64,000 bases of DNA from Flavobacteriales bacterium UBA2306 (GCA_002345565.1 DDVS01000004.1:372001-436000), one strand, 5' to 3'; numbered from the stretch's first letter, positions 1 to 8,501 are shown. A program made the numbers and translations. The notes: generated from the sequence alone by a model not told the origin.

Positions 1-2
1 AA

Positions 3-53
3 TTTGCCAAAAGAATCGTAAAAGAAAATACATTAAGTGTTTTAAATAATTAG
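3..53 (+). CDS. 3' end of a gene cut by the window start
   Basis: An open frame enters from the left edge and ends at a TAG at 51-53, giving about 16 C-terminal residues (FAKRIVKENTLSVLNN). A strong hairpin with a T-run follows 22 bases later, as expected after a plus-strand gene. Too little protein is present to name a family. Confidence 0.4.
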   Translation, partial: FAKRIVKENTLSVLNN

Positions 54-75
54 AGAGACTGAAAATATTTCAGAA

Positions 76-106
76 AAAACCTCAGAAGTAAATTCTGAGG
101 TTTTTT
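76..106. terminator. bidirectional intrinsic terminator
   Basis: An 11-bp stem (AAACCTCAGAA / TTCTGAGGTTT) with a 5-nt loop is flanked by A6 on the left and T6 on the right. It can end the plus-strand gene stopping at 53 and the minus-strand phosphotransferase stopping at 119, which converge here. Confidence 0.8.
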
Positions 107-118
107 GTTGTTTATGAT

Positions 119-1135
119 TTATTTAATGATAAGCTCTTCTATTTTAAGACGGACATTTTCAGTTTTTAAATTTTTAATAATAAAATATAATTCTGGAAAT
201 TGGGAAGAGAAGCCGTTCCAAGATTCGCTTAGTTCCGTAATATTATCAATCCCTTGTTGCAAACTTGTCAGGAAATGTGCTTTTCTTTGGATTAATCCTC
301 GGAATCCGTACGCGCCTAAAACCTGTAAAAAACGTATTAATTTTATCCAGTTAAAAGAGGCTTTAAGATTGATTCTGTCCGATTCTTCATTCCAAAAAGA
401 CAAGTAATAATCCAGCATTTTTTCTTTAAAAGCAACAGGGAAATTGGCTTTTGCCTGATAAAGAAATGAAATCAAATCATAACTGGCAGGACCTTCCATT
501 GCAGATTGATAATCGATAAAGAAAACCGCATCATTTTCATCAACCAATATATTTCTGGATTGGAAATCCCGAATCATTAAGGTCTTTGGTCCAAAATTCT
601 GGATCATCTCAGAAATCACTTTGAATTCTTTTAACAAAGTCGATTTATGATATTCAATCTCCAAAACATCCACTATAAAATTTTTAAAATAATACAAATC
701 GTGCGTAATGGGCAAGTCATCATAAATTTCATATTCAAAACTTTTTTTGAAATCTACTTTTCCCAGAGTTTTTGTTTGAAGTTCATAAAGTTTTTCTAAG
801 CTTTTCTGAACCAAATTACCGACTCTTTCTGTCAATCCTTCTTCAGCAATAATTTCAGATAGTGTTTTTTTACCCAGATATTCCTGGATGTAAAGAGTTC
901 TTTCAGGATTGATTTTGAAAATCTGAGGTGTGTTAAGATCAAGGCTTTTAAATAGGTCGGTAAAATAGAAAAAAGCCTCATTTTCTCTTTTATTTTCATT
1001 ATAAGTGATAATAAAATCCTGATTTCCAGACCTCCCAACATAATTAATTCTGGATGAGCCGCTTTGCGGAAGCGCAAGGAAATAATCTGCCTTTTTTTCT
1101 GTCAATTCTTCAAAAAAATTTTGGTGATTTTGCAT
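119..1135 (-). CDS. AmgK-like aminoglycoside phosphotransferase (APH) family kinase
   Basis: This is a 338-residue kinase-fold protein. The catalytic loop reads IRDFQSRN (Asp190, Asn195) and is followed by the metal-binding FIDYQ (Asp208). The usual His of the HxD motif is Arg, close to the HRDFMPRN form I recall for the N-acetylmuramate/N-acetylglucosamine 1-kinase AmgK. A role in cell-wall sugar recycling is therefore more likely than antibiotic resistance, but this is inference. No MurU-type nucleotidyltransferase partner is in the window. An upstream in-frame start at 1171 exists, but it lies beyond the promoter element at 1141-1148, so the ATG at 1135 is preferred. Confidence 0.8.
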   Translation of the reverse strand: MQNHQNFFEELTEKKADYFLALPQSGSSRINYVGRSGNQDFIITYNENKRENEAFFYFTDLFKSLDLNTPQIFKINPERTLYIQEYLGKKTLSEIIAEEGLTERVGNLVQKSLEKLYELQTKTLGKVDFKKSFEYEIYDDLPITHDLYYFKNFIVDVLEIEYHKSTLLKEFKVISEMIQNFGPKTLMIRDFQSRNILVDENDAVFFIDYQSAMEGPASYDLISFLYQAKANFPVAFKEKMLDYYLSFWNEESDRINLKASFNWIKLIRFLQVLGAYGFRGLIQRKAHFLTSLQQGIDNITELSESWNGFSSQFPELYFIIKNLKTENVRLKIEELIIK

Positions 1136-1140
1136 AAAAA

Positions 1141-1148
1141 CAAAGTTA
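1141..1148 (-). promoter_or_regulatory. TAnnTTTG promoter element of the phosphotransferase gene
   Basis: On the minus strand this reads TAACTTTG, and the ATG follows after only 5 nt (TTTTT). Transcription from this element would begin at or within a few bases of the start codon. Confidence 0.6.
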
Positions 1149-1276
1149 ATTAATATTAGAATTTGAAGCACGAAAAATTGTAATTTTACTTGATTAAATC
1201 ACGATGTAAATCTGTTACAACATTCTAATGGAAAATTGTGATTCCCTTACACCTTAAAAAAAATGAATATCTGTTT

Positions 1277-1807
1277 ATGAAAGATTTTCTGCCTGTTCTT
1301 AAGATTTTGCTCCGGTTTATCATTATTTATATTGTAATGGTGTTGCTGTACCAATTTTATCTTAATGCTTATATCGGCGATGTGGTAGATCCTTTTACAA
1401 GATGGGTGGCTGTGCAGGTTGCAGAATTCCAGACTTTTCTGGGGTATAAAACCGAATTGCTGGATAGCCTGAAACTTCATAGCATTCTGTTCCAGACGCA
1501 GGGGAAATTTACAACCAGAATGGTAGAAGGTTGTAATGTTTTCTCGGTTGCGATTCTATTCACGGCGTTTATTTCTGCGTTTTACAAAGGTGTGAAAACT
1601 TTCTTATATGTATTGGCAGGAATAATTATTCTTTATGGGCTTAATGTTGTCAGAATCGCATTATTGAATATTATTTATTTGAAATATCCAGAGTACGAAA
1701 AAATGGGTCACGATTATATTTTCCCGGCTATTATTTATGGGGGCGTTATCATTCTATGGTTAATTTGGATTCAGTTTTTTGCGCTTAAAAATGAAAAGAA
1801 TGTTTAG
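1277..1807 (+). CDS. xrtF: exosortase family protein XrtF
   Basis: This is a 176-residue polytopic membrane protein with about five hydrophobic segments. The exosortase catalytic triad is in place: Cys86 in EGCN, Arg126 in NVVRI and His145 in MGHDY. Exosortases are transpeptidases that cleave a C-terminal sorting signal at the outer face of the inner membrane. The next gene overlaps its end and is the partner commonly found with XrtF. The ATG at 1277 (MKDFLPV) is chosen because the first membrane helix starts directly after it; an upstream start at 1238 would add 13 unlikely residues. No obvious substrate lies nearby. Confidence 0.85.
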   Translation: MKDFLPVLKILLRFIIIYIVMVLLYQFYLNAYIGDVVDPFTRWVAVQVAEFQTFLGYKTELLDSLKLHSILFQTQGKFTTRMVEGCNVFSVAILFTAFISAFYKGVKTFLYVLAGIIILYGLNVVRIALLNIIYLKYPEYEKMGHDYIFPAIIYGGVIILWLIWIQFFALKNEKNV

Positions 1808-2225
1808 ATGGTTTTTGGTTTGTTTAGGTTTTTTAGGATTAATTTTAATTAGAGGTTTGGAAGATCAGATTTTCTATGATCCTTTTCTGCAATTCTTTAA
1901 ATCTGCCGATCATTCTGCCGTATTTCCAACTTTTGTTTGGGGGAAATTAATTTGGAGTTATATTTTTAGATTTAGCCTCAATACATTTTTTTCGCTCTGG
2001 ATCGTATATTTTCTCTTTCAAAATAAAGAATGGGTTAAACAAGCTTTTGTATTGATTCTATTAGTTTTTATCATTGTTTTTCCGATTTATTTATACTGTA
2101 TAAGTGATAAATTTCAATTCGGATATTTGTTTTCTTTTTATATCAGGCGTTTTGTGATACAGCCTTTAGCTGTTATTTTAATTATACCAATATTTTATTA
2201 CAGAAAAAGAGTTTTGAAGACTTAA
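1791..2225 (+). CDS. exosortase F-associated membrane protein
   Basis: This 144-residue protein has about four membrane helices and an RMFRWFLVCLGFLG-like N-terminus. It overlaps the xrtF stop by 17 bases, which points to translational coupling. It matches in size, topology and position the small protein known beside XrtF in flavobacteria; its biochemical role is unknown. The ATG at 1791 is preferred over an upstream TTG at 1779. Its stop overlaps the stop of the convergent transporter gene by 4 bases. Confidence 0.75.
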   Translation: MKRMFRWFLVCLGFLGLILIRGLEDQIFYDPFLQFFKSADHSAVFPTFVWGKLIWSYIFRFSLNTFFSLWIVYFLFQNKEWVKQAFVLILLVFIIVFPIYLYCISDKFQFGYLFSFYIRRFVIQPLAVILIIPIFYYRKRVLKT

Positions 2226-3220
2226 TTTTCTACATTATGCTTATCTGGCTGAGAAATATTTTCTCCATTCCAATCTACCTTTTTTGTAAAGTCGTGTTGG
2301 CGCACTGGGCAGTTTTCGACTTGACAAATAGCACAAGAAGTAGGTTTGCAATCATCCATATGAAAATTGAATTCCACTTTTCTATCGGTGTTTTTTGCAA
2401 TTAGTTTGATAACTTCCTCCATTTCATCGTGAGCAGTTCTTAGTTCAAAATACCAAGGCAAGGTGATGTGAGCATCAATATGAAGTCGGCTACCAAATTG
2501 TTGGATTTTCATATTGTGAACATCAATCCATTCTGGTTTTCGGTTTTCGTTAAGGAATTTTGCCAATCTTTCTAGCATTTCCGGATCTGCTTCATCCATT
2601 ATTCCGCTCAGAGATTTTCTAATAATTTTATATCCAATAACAATGATGTAGAATCCAAAAAACAATGCAACAAGAGAATCAATCCAAACAATCTTCGTAA
2701 AATAAACCAAGACTAAACTGACAACAACCCCCAAAGTTGTAATAGTGTCGGATTGAAGGTGTTTCCCAGAAGAAATCAAAACAATAGAATTCTCTCTTTT
2801 CCCTTTCTGAATCGAGATATACCCAATGATATAATTAATAATAGCTGTTGCCCCAATAATCCAAATTCCTAAATCCAGTTTACTAAGAACTTTTCCAGAA
2901 ATCAAGCTGTTGGTTCCTTCATAAATAATCATTACACCAGCAATACTAATCAAAGATCCTTCGATAGCAGAAGTTACAAATTCGACTTTTCCGTGCCCGT
3001 AAGGATGGTTTTCATCTTTTGGTTTTGCGGCAAGATATAAAGAATAAAGCCCAAGAAAAGCACTAATGACGTTCACGATACTTTCCATAGCATCAGAAAA
3101 TACGGCATCAGAATTGGTCAGTTTCCACGCGATTACTTTTCCAACGAAAAGGATAATACCGACAACGGCAATCCATTTCTGAAAAGCAATATTGGAATTT
3201 GTTTTTTTATTTGTTTTCAT
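2222..3220 (-). CDS. cation diffusion facilitator (CDF) family transporter
   Basis: This 332-residue inner-membrane exporter of divalent metals (Zn, Fe, Mn or similar, by proton antiport) shows the CDF metal site in helix 2 (SDAMES, Asp43), the cytoplasmic HPYGHGKVE motif (His72, His76) and a second SDTITT site in helix 5. The cytoplasmic C-terminal domain ends in an unusual cysteine cluster, C291-x4-C296-x2-C299-x4-C304, that may bind metal. It is co-directional with asd, and a terminator hairpin ends 5 nt before its ATG, so expression may depend on read-through. The metal cannot be read from the sequence. Confidence 0.88.
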   Translation of the reverse strand: MKTNKKTNSNIAFQKWIAVVGIILFVGKVIAWKLTNSDAVFSDAMESIVNVISAFLGLYSLYLAAKPKDENHPYGHGKVEFVTSAIEGSLISIAGVMIIYEGTNSLISGKVLSKLDLGIWIIGATAIINYIIGYISIQKGKRENSIVLISSGKHLQSDTITTLGVVVSLVLVYFTKIVWIDSLVALFFGFYIIVIGYKIIRKSLSGIMDEADPEMLERLAKFLNENRKPEWIDVHNMKIQQFGSRLHIDAHITLPWYFELRTAHDEMEEVIKLIAKNTDRKVEFNFHMDDCKPTSCAICQVENCPVRQHDFTKKVDWNGENISQPDKHNVEN

Positions 3221-3224
3221 TGCT

Positions 3225-3259
3225 AAAAAAAAGAATCTTCGAAATTTCGAAGATTCTTT
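3225..3259 (-). terminator. intrinsic terminator after asd, abutting the CDF start
   Basis: A perfect 15-bp inverted repeat (AAAGAATCTTCGAAA and its complement) at 3230-3259 is followed on the minus strand by six U. It lies 14 bases past the asd stop and ends 5 nt before the CDF start codon. Confidence 0.8.
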
Positions 3260-3272
3260 AGATTTTGTTAGT

Positions 3273-4262
3273 TTAAACTAAGTTGTTTGCTACTAAGTAT
3301 TCTGCAATCTGAACTGCGTTCGTAGCAGCACCCTTTCGGAGATTGTCTGCCACAATCCAAAGATTGAGCGTTTTTGGTTGCGAAAAATCTCGACGGATTC
3401 TTCCCACGAAAACATCATCTTTTCCTTCAGAATATAATGGCATTGGATACTCATTATTTCTCACATCGTCCTGAAGTGTAACTCCAGGCGTTTCAGAAAG
3501 AATTCTTCTTACGTCATCAAGATCAAATTCATTTTCGAATTCGATGTTTACACTTTCGGAGTGTCCTCCTTGTACAGGAACTCTTACTGCGGTTGCAGTC
3601 AAATTGAAAGTATCGTCACCTAGGATTTTCTTAGGCTCTTTCATCAATTTAATTTCCTCTTTGGTGTAATCGTCATCCGCAAAAACATCGCAATGCGGCA
3701 ATGCATTTTTGAAGATTTGGTAAGGATAAACTTTCTCAGGACTTTCCCCTTTGATTTCAGAATTCAATTGATCAACAGCTGCTTTCCCAGTTCCAGTTAC
3801 AGATTGATAAGTAGAAACTACAACTCTTTTGATATCGTATTTTTGATTCAATGGATGAAGAACCATTACCAATTGGATTGTAGAACAATTTGGGTTAGCA
3901 ATGATTTTATCTTCTTTTGTCAAAACATTAGCATTGATTTCCGGAACCACCAATTTTTTAGTCGGATCCATTCTCCAAGCTGATGAGTTATCGATCACTA
4001 CTGTTCCAACTTCGGCAAATTTTGGAGCAACTTCCAAAGAAGTTCCCCCGCCGGCTGAAAAAATAGCGATCTCGGGTTTGACTGCAATAGCGGCGTCCAT
4101 GCTAACGATAGTGAATTCCTTGTCCTTAAACTTAATCTTCTTACCAACAGATCTCTCTGATGCTACAGGAATTAATTCGGTGATTGGAAGATTTCTCTCC
4201 TCCAAAACTTTCAGCATAACTTGTCCAACCATTCCGGTTGCGCCTACTACAGCTACTTTCAT
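3273..4262 (-). CDS. asd: aspartate-semialdehyde dehydrogenase
   Basis: This 329-residue cytoplasmic enzyme reduces aspartyl phosphate to aspartate semialdehyde, the branch point to lysine/diaminopimelate, threonine and methionine. The N-terminus carries the NADP-binding GATGMVG (residues 7-13) and the active site is NPNCSTIQ with Cys126. Length is normal for the family. It lies 29 bases after a small membrane-protein gene in the same direction and ends at a strong terminator. The diaminopimelate branch feeds the MurE reaction encoded at 15.4 kb. Confidence 0.95.
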   Translation of the reverse strand: MKVAVVGATGMVGQVMLKVLEERNLPITELIPVASERSVGKKIKFKDKEFTIVSMDAAIAVKPEIAIFSAGGGTSLEVAPKFAEVGTVVIDNSSAWRMDPTKKLVVPEINANVLTKEDKIIANPNCSTIQLVMVLHPLNQKYDIKRVVVSTYQSVTGTGKAAVDQLNSEIKGESPEKVYPYQIFKNALPHCDVFADDDYTKEEIKLMKEPKKILGDDTFNLTATAVRVPVQGGHSESVNIEFENEFDLDDVRRILSETPGVTLQDDVRNNEYPMPLYSEGKDDVFVGRIRRDFSQPKTLNLWIVADNLRKGAATNAVQIAEYLVANNLV

Positions 4263-4291
4263 TGTTTTAAATTAATTAAAATTGTTAATAT

Positions 4292-4720
4292 TTATCCGAA
4301 AACTCGTGCCCAAGGGAATGCAAATACAAAAAGTGCAATTGCAACCAATCCTAATGACATCATAGGAATAGTCAGTTTTTCGATTGTTTTGAATTTTTTA
4401 TTGATGATTGTCATTAATACTGCTGCAATCAACATAGAAAAAGGATGTTCTACATAAGTGAATCTCAAATCAGCATTTTTCATTACTGCGCCCATATCCA
4501 AACCTTTTGAGATGTTAGTAATCAGCATAATGATTCCAATTGTAAATTGAACGTGAAAAAAGATCATTGTAAATAATGTCACTTTTTTCAAAGCTTTTGA
4601 AATGTTACCGCTGAAACCAAACATTGTTACAACCAAAAGCACTAAAAACACAGCCACCAGCAAAAGTTCAAGATAAGCGAAGCCTTTGTGTGCGTGCAAA
4701 AGAATGTTATAAATTTCCAT
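4292..4720 (-). CDS. four-helix membrane protein with conserved-looking histidines
   Basis: This 142-residue protein has four predicted membrane helices. Histidines sit at helix starts or inside helices: His9 and His11 (LLHAHKG), His56 (FFHVQF) and His92 (VEHPFSM). This pattern resembles small cytochrome-b-like proteins, and haem binding is possible but unproven. The only ATG consistent with the promoter at 4739-4746 is 4720; the longer open frame would begin with a TTG inside that promoter. It is probably co-transcribed with asd. Function is unknown. Confidence 0.7.
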   Translation of the reverse strand: MEIYNILLHAHKGFAYLELLLVAVFLVLLVVTMFGFSGNISKALKKVTLFTMIFFHVQFTIGIIMLITNISKGLDMGAVMKNADLRFTYVEHPFSMLIAAVLMTIINKKFKTIEKLTIPMMSLGLVAIALFVFAFPWARVFG

Positions 4721-4738
4721 ATCCAGATTTTTGAAAAG

Positions 4739-4746
4739 CAAAGATA
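4739..4746 (-). promoter_or_regulatory. TAnnTTTG promoter element for the membrane protein and asd
   Basis: The minus strand reads TATCTTTG, 18 nt before the ATG at 4720. No other such element lies between this gene and asd. Confidence 0.6.
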
Positions 4747-4748
4747 GA

Positions 4749-4775
4749 AAAATCCCGACAGATTGCCGGGATTTG
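4749..4775 (-). terminator. terminator after the TonB-dependent receptor
   Basis: An 8-bp stem (AAATCCCG / CGGGATTT) with a 9-nt loop lies 27 bases after the receptor stop and is followed on the minus strand by a short U-run (five U). Confidence 0.6.
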
Positions 4776-4802
4776 AGTTATAATTAAATATTAATCTAAT
4801 TT

Positions 4803-7487
4803 TTAGAATCTATAAGATAATGAAGCAGACCAAGTTCTTCCGAATCCGAAATAAACGCTGTTACCAGTTGCTAAACCTTTATAGACATATCCTAGTTGCT
4901 CATAAGTTAAATTCTGAGTGTTTTTTGTTACGCCATCTTTCAAATAAGTAGGAGCATCGGTGGTAAATACAGAAGATCTAAGGTCAGAAATGTAGGTTGT
5001 ATCAAACAAATTGTAAACATTTCCAGTAATAATTAATCTGTGTCCGTTTTTCAAATTAAAAGTGTATGACGCGCCTAAATCTGTCAGGTTGTAATCTGGT
5101 GCTTTCAAAGATCCATTCTGAGCTCCAGTTGGAGTTACACCTGGCGTTTTGATGATGTAATTACTGTTGATACTGAAGGTTCCATACAGATTATCATAAT
5201 ATCTCCAAGTTGCAAAAACATCAAGATTTTTAACTGGATGCACAGTTGCTCCCAATGCAGCAGTTGTTTGTGCGGCATCCCCAACTTTCATTCCGTCCAA
5301 AGCTAACTGAACTGACTCTGCACCGTTTGTGGTAACTGGGTCTCCGTTAACATCTGTTATTCTTCCTGTTGGGTTGTTTTTGTATTTCCAGTTTCCTACA
5401 GAAAACATTCCGTTGAATTCCAGATAACTATTCACTTTGTAGAAAGCTTCTAATTCTGCACCAATGTGTACTTCTCTTACACCCGTCAAACTTGCAGTAC
5501 CATTTGTTTGGTTGACGCCATTACTATCCGTATAAGCAACGCCTGTAATACGTTGGAATCTATCTTTCCAATCTGTAAAGTACCCGTTTACGTTTATCTT
5601 TAATTTTTCGTTCTTGAATCCATATCCAAATTCCGCAGATTGAACTTTTTCGTTTCTCAAATCCTTGTTAACGATTTGTTGATATAAAGAACCAAAAGTT
5701 TTCGCTGGAAGAGCATAAGGGAAAATTGCATTTTGGTTCGGTTGTTTAGAATAAATACCAACGTTCACAAAAACATTATGATTTTCATTAATATTATAAT
5801 TAACACCACCTTTTGCATTATAACCAAATCTGAATTTTTGGTCCGTAGTTCTGTTTACATTTTCGCCTTGTTGAGTAGTAGAAACCCCTGTAGGAACTGC
5901 GGATACGCCATCCCAAACCCAATTGTCAATTCTTTGATTGCTTTGCTCGGAAGCAGAGCCTTGTACAAATGCACTAAGTTTCTCTCCAGTGTATTCTAAT
6001 TGTCCGAAAACACCACCCCAAAGAACTTTTCCGTTGTAGTTTCTATAAACGATTTGAGATTTGTCTTTTATAGCTGATGCAAATGGGTTTGCAGGTGCTG
6101 AAGCGTTATAAGATTCTGTAACGGTATAAAAAGGTTGTTGATTGTAATTGTTAGCTTCACGATAGCTTGTATTTCCTAAGAAGTCTGTAACAAGACCTGG
6201 GTGGTAACCATAGTAATATCTTGCATCAATACCGGCAGAAAAATTCCAGTTATCATTGATTTTATGTTGGAAGTTAGATAGAATCCCGTACCAGTCGTGT
6301 GAGTTTACACTTGCTCTTCTAGTAATACCATTTGAGCTTGTCCCAACATAAGGTGTTTTGTTGTTTGCTCCAAAATCTGCAACTGCTTGTCCGGTGTTCC
6401 AAGCGTAGATATCATCAAAACGAATTAAACCATCTGCTGTTTTGGGCAAAGCATTGATTCCTTTTGAGTTGATAGAACCTAAAATTCCGGATCCACCACC
6501 TCTTCCCCAAGAAGCGTACCCCACTGTTGATAATTTTGATTTTGCAGAAATATTCCAATCCCAATTGATAGAAGCAATGGGTTTACTGTAGTAATTAACA
6601 GATTGAGAATATTGGTTTCCATTCAAATAGCCCCAGTTTGAATTGTATCTTCTGTTGGGTTCATCAGACCAAGTTCCGTCTAATCTTCCGTCGCCCATAT
6701 CCAAAGTGGTTGCGATGGTATTGTTAAAAGTTTGGTTATGCCATTGAGGCGCTCCGGTAAATGTAAATTGGAAATCGTGTTTTCCTTTTTGATAACCTAA
6801 AGCGAAATAATAGTTGTAAGATTCAAAATTTGAACCGTCAATATACATTGCCCCAGCCGTTCTGCTCATTAAAAAAGAGGTTGACCAACCTGTTGCAGAT
6901 TTTCCTGTATTATAAGAAAATAATGTTTTTAGGTACCCGTCATTTCCCAGCCCAAGAGTTACATTTCCTTCTCTTTTTTTGTCAGCTGCTCTGGTAATAA
7001 CATTAATAGTTCCTCCTACAGAAGCAATGGCTAATTTTGAAGATCCTAAACCTCTTTGCACCTGCATTGCAGAAGTGACATCCGAAAGACCTGCCCAGTT
7101 ACTCCAATACACTGTTCCTCCTTCCATATCGTTAACTGGAACACCGTTGATCATAACTGCGGTATTGGAAGTGTCAAAACCACGGATGTTAACACGTCCA
7201 TCTCCAAAACCTCCACCACCTTTTGTAGCGTAAATTGATGGTGTCGAAGATAAAATCTCAGGAAATTCCTGATTTCCTAATCTTTGTACGATTTGCGCTT
7301 CCCTGATTGTAGAAACAGCAACAGGGGTCTTTCTATCTTTTGCGATATCAGCAACTCCTGTCAATACAACTTGTTCTATGTCGTTGTCTTTTGATAAAGT
7401 ATCCTGCGTGGATTGAGCAAAGTAAAAGCTTGCCGTACTCATAGTCAGCATAAGGACTAATGCTGGTTTTTTCGATAGCATTTTCAT
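4803..7487 (-). CDS. TonB-dependent outer-membrane receptor
   Basis: This 894-residue protein has a signal peptide (cleavage near SFYFAQ), a plug domain (about residues 40-170, with VNIRGFD, INGVPVND and GGTINVIT) and a long beta-barrel ending in SLSYRF, with the terminal aromatic residue typical of outer-membrane barrels. There is no N-terminal carboxypeptidase-like domain of the SusC type, which argues for an iron-chelate or cofactor receptor rather than a glycan importer. No SusD or plug partner lies beside it. The substrate cannot be assigned. It follows nadC on the same strand at 61 bases and is closed by a hairpin. Confidence 0.92.
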   Translation of the reverse strand: MKMLSKKPALVLMLTMSTASFYFAQSTQDTLSKDNDIEQVVLTGVADIAKDRKTPVAVSTIREAQIVQRLGNQEFPEILSSTPSIYATKGGGGFGDGRVNIRGFDTSNTAVMINGVPVNDMEGGTVYWSNWAGLSDVTSAMQVQRGLGSSKLAIASVGGTINVITRAADKKREGNVTLGLGNDGYLKTLFSYNTGKSATGWSTSFLMSRTAGAMYIDGSNFESYNYYFALGYQKGKHDFQFTFTGAPQWHNQTFNNTIATTLDMGDGRLDGTWSDEPNRRYNSNWGYLNGNQYSQSVNYYSKPIASINWDWNISAKSKLSTVGYASWGRGGGSGILGSINSKGINALPKTADGLIRFDDIYAWNTGQAVADFGANNKTPYVGTSSNGITRRASVNSHDWYGILSNFQHKINDNWNFSAGIDARYYYGYHPGLVTDFLGNTSYREANNYNQQPFYTVTESYNASAPANPFASAIKDKSQIVYRNYNGKVLWGGVFGQLEYTGEKLSAFVQGSASEQSNQRIDNWVWDGVSAVPTGVSTTQQGENVNRTTDQKFRFGYNAKGGVNYNINENHNVFVNVGIYSKQPNQNAIFPYALPAKTFGSLYQQIVNKDLRNEKVQSAEFGYGFKNEKLKINVNGYFTDWKDRFQRITGVAYTDSNGVNQTNGTASLTGVREVHIGAELEAFYKVNSYLEFNGMFSVGNWKYKNNPTGRITDVNGDPVTTNGAESVQLALDGMKVGDAAQTTAALGATVHPVKNLDVFATWRYYDNLYGTFSINSNYIIKTPGVTPTGAQNGSLKAPDYNLTDLGASYTFNLKNGHRLIITGNVYNLFDTTYISDLRSSVFTTDAPTYLKDGVTKNTQNLTYEQLGYVYKGLATGNSVYFGFGRTWSASLSYRF

Positions 7488-7548
7488 TTTCTTTAAGATT
7501 TATGTCGCAAAAGTCTTAAAAAAAATGATAAGAGGTGTTAATGAATTG

Positions 7549-8412
7549 TTAATTTTTTAAAGCCTTGAGACTCAGGTCGATATTGCTTGATGAGTGCGTT
7601 ATTGCACCAGCTGAGATAAAATTCACGCCAGTTTTCGCCACCGAATTTAACACCTCACGTGTAATTCCACCCGAAGCTTCGGTTTCAGATCTTCCGTTTA
7701 CAATCTTTACGGCTTTTGTCATTGTCTCGACATCCATATTGTCAAACATAATTCTGTCAGCACCGGATTTTACAGCTTCTTTAACCTCTTCAAGATTACG
7801 AGTCTCAACTTCTATTTTAAGTTTGAGTTTATTTTTTTTGACATAATCTTTTGCCATTTTCACAGCGTTGGTGATGCTTCCATTATAATCAATATGATTG
7901 TCTTTCAGCATTATCATATCATAAAGACCATATCTATGATTGGTTCCTCCACCAATGGCGACAGCCCATTTTTCACAAACTCGGAAATTCGGAGTTGTTT
8001 TTCTGGTGTCAAGCAATTTGGTTTTAGTTCCAACTAATCTAGAGTCCCAATCGTGAGTCATTGTCGCAATTCCGCTCATACGTTGCATACAATTGAGGAC
8101 AAGTCGTTCGGTTGATAAGATTGACCTAGCTTTTCCAGTAACAACAAAAGCAATGTCTCCTTTTTTTGCAGATTCTCCATCTCTAATAAAAACTTCAACG
8201 TTAAGATTTTTATCAAACGATTTGAAAATAATTTCCGCCAATTCAACACCAGCCAAAATGCAGTTTTCTTTTACCAAAAGTTGAGCTTTCTGTTCCAAAT
8301 CTTTCGGAATAGTCGAAAGTGTAGAATGGTCACCGTTTTGGATGTCTTCTTCCAAAGCGGTTCTGATGAATTCTTTTAAAACTTTATCGCTGGCGTAAGA
8401 TGGTCTTTTCAT
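7549..8412 (-). CDS. nadC: nicotinate-nucleotide pyrophosphorylase (carboxylating)
   Basis: This 287-residue enzyme converts quinolinate and PRPP to nicotinate mononucleotide in de novo NAD synthesis. Recognisable segments are EEDIQNGDHST, the ERLVLNCMQRMSGIAT block, DTRKTTPNFR, KDNHI and the C-terminal EASGGI and SAGAITHS. It follows nadB by 89 bases that contain an imperfect hairpin (8431-8485). nadA, which supplies quinolinate together with NadB, is not in the window. Confidence 0.95.
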   Translation of the reverse strand: MKRPSYASDKVLKEFIRTALEEDIQNGDHSTLSTIPKDLEQKAQLLVKENCILAGVELAEIIFKSFDKNLNVEVFIRDGESAKKGDIAFVVTGKARSILSTERLVLNCMQRMSGIATMTHDWDSRLVGTKTKLLDTRKTTPNFRVCEKWAVAIGGGTNHRYGLYDMIMLKDNHIDYNGSITNAVKMAKDYVKKNKLKLKIEVETRNLEEVKEAVKSGADRIMFDNMDVETMTKAVKIVNGRSETEASGGITREVLNSVAKTGVNFISAGAITHSSSNIDLSLKALKN

Positions 8413-8430
8413 TGGGTTTATTTTTTGTAC

Positions 8431-8485
8431 TAATGTAAAAAGTATTTATGTATCAAAAATTAAATCTTTAATACATTTTACATTA
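8431..8485. repeat. intergenic hairpin, GTAAAAAGTATT family
   Basis: Arms 8431-8446 and 8470-8485 are inverted copies (TAATGTAAAAAGTATT against AATACATTTTACATTA, one mismatch) between nadB and nadC. Related hairpins occur at 18167, about 22600 and 47112. Confidence 0.65.
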
Positions 8486-8501
8486 ATAAGTTTTACAGAT
8501 T

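Noticed and set aside
105..407. Plus-strand open frame of 100 codons opposite the phosphotransferase gene
   Set aside because: It lies antisense to a well-supported kinase gene, has no recognisable features and begins in the terminator.
119..1135. Aminoglycoside resistance gene
   Set aside because: The fold is shared, but the IRDFQSRN loop resembles cell-wall sugar kinases and the gene lies in core chromosome without mobile elements.
3901..4275. Antisense open frame of 124 codons within asd
   Set aside because: Mirror of the asd coding sequence; codon pattern explains the lack of stops.
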